Assembly (NCBI GenBank): GCA_963769715.1
Contig: CAVYNE010000005.1
Location: 124,001 to 188,000, forward strand
Reading direction: 5' to 3'
Length of the DNA: 64,000 nt
DNA from: Palsa-504 sp963769715
GTDB lineage: Bacteria > Actinomycetota > Actinomycetes > Streptosporangiales > Streptosporangiaceae
This document shows positions 60,707 to 64,000 of the stretch, piece after piece. The translations under genes were made by a program, and so were the position numbers. Every line of letters begins with the position of its first letter. The stretch's first letter is position 1. The notes below the pieces were generated by a model. The model was not told the DNA's origin and made no database searches. It saw only the letters and a list, made by a program, of their open reading frames with translations.

Positions 60707-62585
60707 CTACAGGTAAAGCCGCTGATCGCGCTGGGCTGCCTCGTACGCGGCGCGGGCCTGCTGGGTGCTCTCCAGGGCGGCGACCTCGGAGACGGGCACG
60801 TCCCACCAGCTCTCCGAGGACGGGACGGGGGCGAGCGGGTCGGTTTCTATGTAGACCACCGTCGTCCGGTCCGACGCCCTGGCCTGCTCGAGCGCGGCCA
60901 CGAACTCCTTGACGGTCCGGGTCCTGAGCACGTCCGCGCCGAGGCTGGCCGCGTTGGCCGCGAGGTCGACGGGCAGGACGCCACCGTCGAGCAGCCCGGT
61001 CTCCGGGTTGCGGTAGCGGTAGCTGGTGCCGAACCGCTGGGAGCCCAGTGACTCCGAGAGCGAGCCGATGGAGCCGAACCCCTGGTTCTGGACCAAGATG
61101 ATGTTCAGCTTGATCCCCTCGGACACCGCCGTGACGATCTCGCTCGCCATCATCAGGTAGGACCCGTCGCCGACGAGCACGAAGACCTCGCGCCCCGGAT
61201 CGGCCAGCTTGGCGCCCAGGCCGCCGGCGATCTCATAACCCATGCACGAGTAGCCGTACTCGACGTGGTACTGCTTGGGGTCGCGGGCGCGCCACAGCAT
61301 CTGCAGGTCCCCGGGCATGCTCCCGGCGGCCTGCACGACCACGTCCCGCTCGGCCATGAACTCGTTCAGCGCGCCGAGGATCTCGGTCTGCGCAGGAAGC
61401 GGCTGGTGGCCCAGGTGGTACGCCTGGTCCACCTCCTGCTGCCACCTGACGTCCTTGCTCGCGGAACCCGGTGGTGTACGCCGCCTCGACGTGGTAGCCG
61501 CTCAGCGCTTCGGTCAGGGCCTCGAGTCCGGCCCGCGCGTCGGCCACCAGCGAGACGCCCGCGTGCTTGCCGGCGTCGAACGCCGCGATGTTGAGGTTCA
61601 CGAACCGCAGGTCCGGGTGGCCGAACGCGGTGCGCGAGGCGGTGGTGAAGTCGCTGTAGCGGGTGCCGATGCCGAGCACGACGTCGGCCTCGCGGGCCAG
61701 CGCGTTGGCGACCGGTGAGCCGGTCGCGCCGACGCCGCCGACGGCACCGGGGTGATCCCAGGCCAGCGCGCCCTTGCCCGCCTGGGTGTCGGCCACCGGG
61801 ATGCCCGTCGCCTCGGCGAAGCGGAGCAGCGCCGCGCTGGCCTGGGAGTAGATGACGCCGCCGCCCGCGATGATGAGCGGCGTGCGCGCGGATCGAAGCA
61901 CCGCGACGGCCCGGTCCAGGGCGGCGGGCTCGGGGAGTGGGCGAGGCACGTACCAGGTCCGTTCGGCGAAAAGATCTTCTGGCCAGTCGTGGGCCTCGGC
62001 CTGCACGTCCTGCGGCAGCGCGAGCGTCACCGCGCCGGTTTCGGCCGGATCGGTGAGCACCCGCATCGCGGCCAGCAGCGCCGAAGGCAGCTGCTCCGGG
62101 CGGTTGATCCGGTCCCAGAACCTGGACACCGGCCGGAACGCGTCGTTGACGCTGACGTCGTAGGATCGCGGGTCCTCGAGCTCCTGCAGCACCGGGCTGG
62201 CGGCCCGGGTGGCGAAGAAGTCGCTGGGCAGCAGCAGGACCGGGATGCGGTTGATGGTGGCGAGCGCGGCTCCGGTCACCATGTTGGTCGAGCCCGGGCC
62301 GATCGAGGCGGTGCAGGCGAAGGCCTGCAGCCGGTTCCGCATCCGGGCGAAGCCGACCGACGCGTGCACCATCGCCTGCTCGTTGCGGGCCAGGTAGTAC
62401 TTCAGGTCCGCCTCGCCGGTCTCGTGCGCCTGGAGTAGGGCCTGGCCGACGCCCGCCACGTTGCCGTGCCCGAAGATGCCGAAGCAGCCGGCGATGAGCC
62501 GCTGCCGCACGCCGTCGCGCTCGCTGTGCTGGTTGGCGAGGAAGCGCACCAGGGCCTGGGCCACGGTAAGGCGGACGGTACGCAT
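60707..62585 (-). CDS. iolD: 3D-(3,5/4)-trihydroxycyclohexane-1,2-dione hydrolase (IolD), one frameshift
   Basis: A thiamine diphosphate enzyme of about 625 codons from the ATG at 62585 (MRTVRLTVAQALVRFL). GDGSYLMMASEIVTAVSEG and LNIILVQN give the TPP/Mg motif GDG...N, and EADVVLGIGTRYSDFTT the central domain. It hydrolyses trihydroxycyclohexanedione to 5-deoxy-glucuronate. Near 61460 the frame changes (AYTTGFRE... to KDVRWQQEVDQAYHLG). Upstream the frame is continuous with iolB. Confidence 0.88.
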
Positions 62586-63447
62586 GTCTATCTCTCCCTG
62601 TGCCGACGTCATCGGTAGCCGGGGGTCGATGGCCTGGCCGGCCCAGGTGCCGCGGATCCAGGCGTGGGCCGGGTCGTCGCAGAAGCGCCAGGCGCGCATC
62701 GCCGCCGGGCCCGCCATGACGTTGAGGTAGTACAGGTCGTAGCCGGGGCCGGCGATCGACGGTCCGTGCCAGCCGTGCGGGATGAGCACCACGTCGCCCG
62801 AGCTGACCTCGGCCAGCACGTCGATGGGGCGGCCGGGAGTGCCGTAGACCCGCTGGTAGGCGAGCCCCGGGGTTTCGAAGTAGTAGATCTCTTCGAGTTC
62901 GGCCTCGTCCTCGCGCGTCTCGTCGTGCTTGTGCGGCGGGTAGGACGACCAGTTCCCGCCCGGCGTGAGGACCTCGACGGCGATGAGCTTGTCGCACTCG
63001 AACGCCTCGGGGGAGCAGAAGTTGTTGACCTGCCGGCTGGCCTGGCCGGCCCCGCGCAGTTCCACCGGCACGTCTTCGGCCGGACCGTAGCGGGGCGGCA
63101 GCCGTCGTCGGCAGCGGGCCGAGGGGATGGCGAACACGCCGCCGCCCGCGGACGTCACGGTGACCGTGGCGTCGCGCGGCGCGTAGCAGAAGTCGCTGAC
63201 GCGGGAGAACACGCTCCGGCGGCCTTGGAGTTCAAAGGTCTGGCCCTCGGCGGTCACCGTCGGCGGAGCCGGCCAGCGGCAGGACGAGCAGCTCATCCTC
63301 GCCGGTGGCCCAGGTGTGCGTGCCGCCGGGCGGCAGGTGCAGCACGCGCAGGCCGCAGTAGGTCCAGCCGGCCTGTTCGGGCGTCACGACGAGGGAAAAG
63401 GTGTCGTCGCCGCTGGTGCCCGGGCGCAGGTAGAGCTTGTCGTCCAT
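62583..63447 (-). CDS. iolB: 5-deoxy-glucuronate isomerase (IolB), frameshifted near N-terminus; open into iolD
   Basis: Starts at ATG 63447 (MDDKLYLRPGTSGDDTF) with a GGGGG site; the frame changes near 63265 (LLVLPLAGS to VTAEGQTFELQGRRSVFS). The rest holds the cupin isomerase sequence: EVLTPGGNWSSYPPHKHDE and EEIYYFETPG, ISGDVVLIPHGWHGPS. The end has no stop and reads on into iolD in the same frame (QGEIDMRTVRL), with GGGAGA site inside. The enzyme converts 5-deoxy-glucuronate to 2-deoxy-5-keto-gluconate. The missing stop is unusual and may be due to an unseen indel. Confidence 0.85.
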
Positions 63448-63466
63448 TGTGTTAGCCCCCATCTCT

Positions 63467-64000
63467 TTAGCCCCGCATCAGGCTGACGGCGGTGTCGACC
63501 GCGCCGGCCACGTCGTCGTCGGGCGGGAAGAGCAGCGTCCGGCCCACCACCAGCCCGTGCACGGACGGCATCTGCAGCGCCTTGTGCCAGCGGTCGAAGG
63601 CGGCGTTCTGGTCGGCGCTGACCTCACCGCCGAGCAGCAGGGCGGGCAACGTGGAAGCGGCCAGCACCCGTTCCATGTCGTCCACGACCGGCACCTTGAG
63701 CCAGGTGTAGGCCGAGGTGTTGCCCAGGCCCGAGGCGACCACGATGGACCGGATCACCGCCTCGGGCGACAGGTCGTTGCGCACCCGGCCGTCGACCTGA
63801 TGCGAGATGAACGGCTCGACCATCGCCATCAGGGCGTGCGAGGCCAGGTCGCTGACCGCCCGGGCGCAGGCCTCCATGGTGGGGGCGGTGGCGGGATCGC
63901 CGGGGTCGATGCGGAACAGCATCTTGCCGCCGTCGAACCCCATCGCCGCGATCGCCGCCGCGTCGTACCCGGTGAACCGGTCGTCGATCTCGAAGACGGT
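63467..64000 (-). CDS. Cgl0158-like (deoxyribose-phosphate aldolase/LacD-type) aldolase, 5' end outside window
   Basis: The gene runs past base 64000; 178 codons are visible. The frame gives VFEIDDRFTGYDAAAIAAMGFDGGKMLFRIDPGDPATAPTM, WLKVPVVDDMERVLAA, LPALLLGGE and VHGLVVGRTLLFP, typical of the aldolase annotated Cgl0158 in inositol clusters of actinobacteria, where it splits 2-deoxy-5-keto-gluconate phosphate. A methionine at 63943 is internal. It precedes iolB in the same operon. Confidence 0.85.
   Translation of the reverse strand, partial: TVFEIDDRFTGYDAAAIAAMGFDGGKMLFRIDPGDPATAPTMEACARAVSDLASHALMAMVEPFISHQVDGRVRNDLSPEAVIRSIVVASGLGNTSAYTWLKVPVVDDMERVLAASTLPALLLGGEVSADQNAAFDRWHKALQMPSVHGLVVGRTLLFPPDDDVAGAVDTAVSLMRG

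Overview
This is about 64 kb of a very GC-rich actinobacterial chromosome. Markers of that phylum include a WhiB7 regulator with an AT-hook, mycoredoxin, F420-dependent (LLM) and trans-acting enoyl reductase families, WS/DGAT remnants, and abundant GTG starts. The uvrD2 - mrx1 - whiB7 neighbourhood matches the mycobacterial gene order. A species cannot be named from this evidence. No rRNA, tRNA, CRISPR array, transposase or phage structural gene was seen.

Layout. 1-5 kb: an ABC ATPase fragment, a NarL-type histidine kinase with a DUF4097-like partner, and a YtrA-type GntR regulator with its ABC exporter; the GntR gene has a well formed promoter overlapped by a palindrome. 5-31 kb: a large acyl-CoA catabolic island with five intact acyl-CoA dehydrogenases (two remnants more), three MaoC proteins, a crotonase, thiolase-fold genes with a DUF35 zinc ribbon, an acyl-CoA ligase, SDRs, thioesterase, amidohydrolases and an F420-type oxidoreductase. 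It resembles the igr-type steroid or branched side-chain systems, with paired catalytic and non-catalytic subunits. Two toxin-antitoxin pairs (VapBC-like and Phd/RelE-like) sit in the island, each beside a decayed acyl-CoA dehydrogenase tail. Several divergent promoters in the island share an AT-rich element, which suggests one regulon. 31-39 kb: small conserved proteins, a flavin amine oxidase, a polytopic membrane protein, a MarR regulator, a lipoprotein, DoxX and SDR genes.

39-46 kb: whiB7 with an apparently complete attenuation leader (AT-rich promoter, upstream ORF, intrinsic-terminator-like hairpin), tesB, uvrD2, mrx1, a stand-alone cytosine methyltransferase, and a ParA plus ribbon-helix-helix pair preceded by inverted DnaA boxes. 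46.6-49 kb is anomalous: a methyltransferase gene can be followed while its sequence collapses into purine-rich and then T-rich low-complexity DNA, up to the stop codon of typA. 51-53 kb: a MerR regulator and a broken phosphotransferase. 53-64 kb: a myo-inositol utilisation operon on the minus strand (aldolase, iolB, iolD, iolA/mmsA, sugar ABC transporter, iolE-like, iolG, second isomerase).

Single-base frameshifts interrupt many otherwise well conserved genes (SRPBCC, HMGCS-like, SDR, typA, iolB, iolD, iolA, substrate-binding protein). Their number suggests residual long-read sequencing error for at least some of them. Others, with internal deletions (TIGR01777 epimerase, epoxide hydrolase) or many lesions (phosphotransferase, dehydrogenase tails), look like true decay. 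A second genome-wide theme is short tandem repeats with a 15-bp unit, inside and outside genes.
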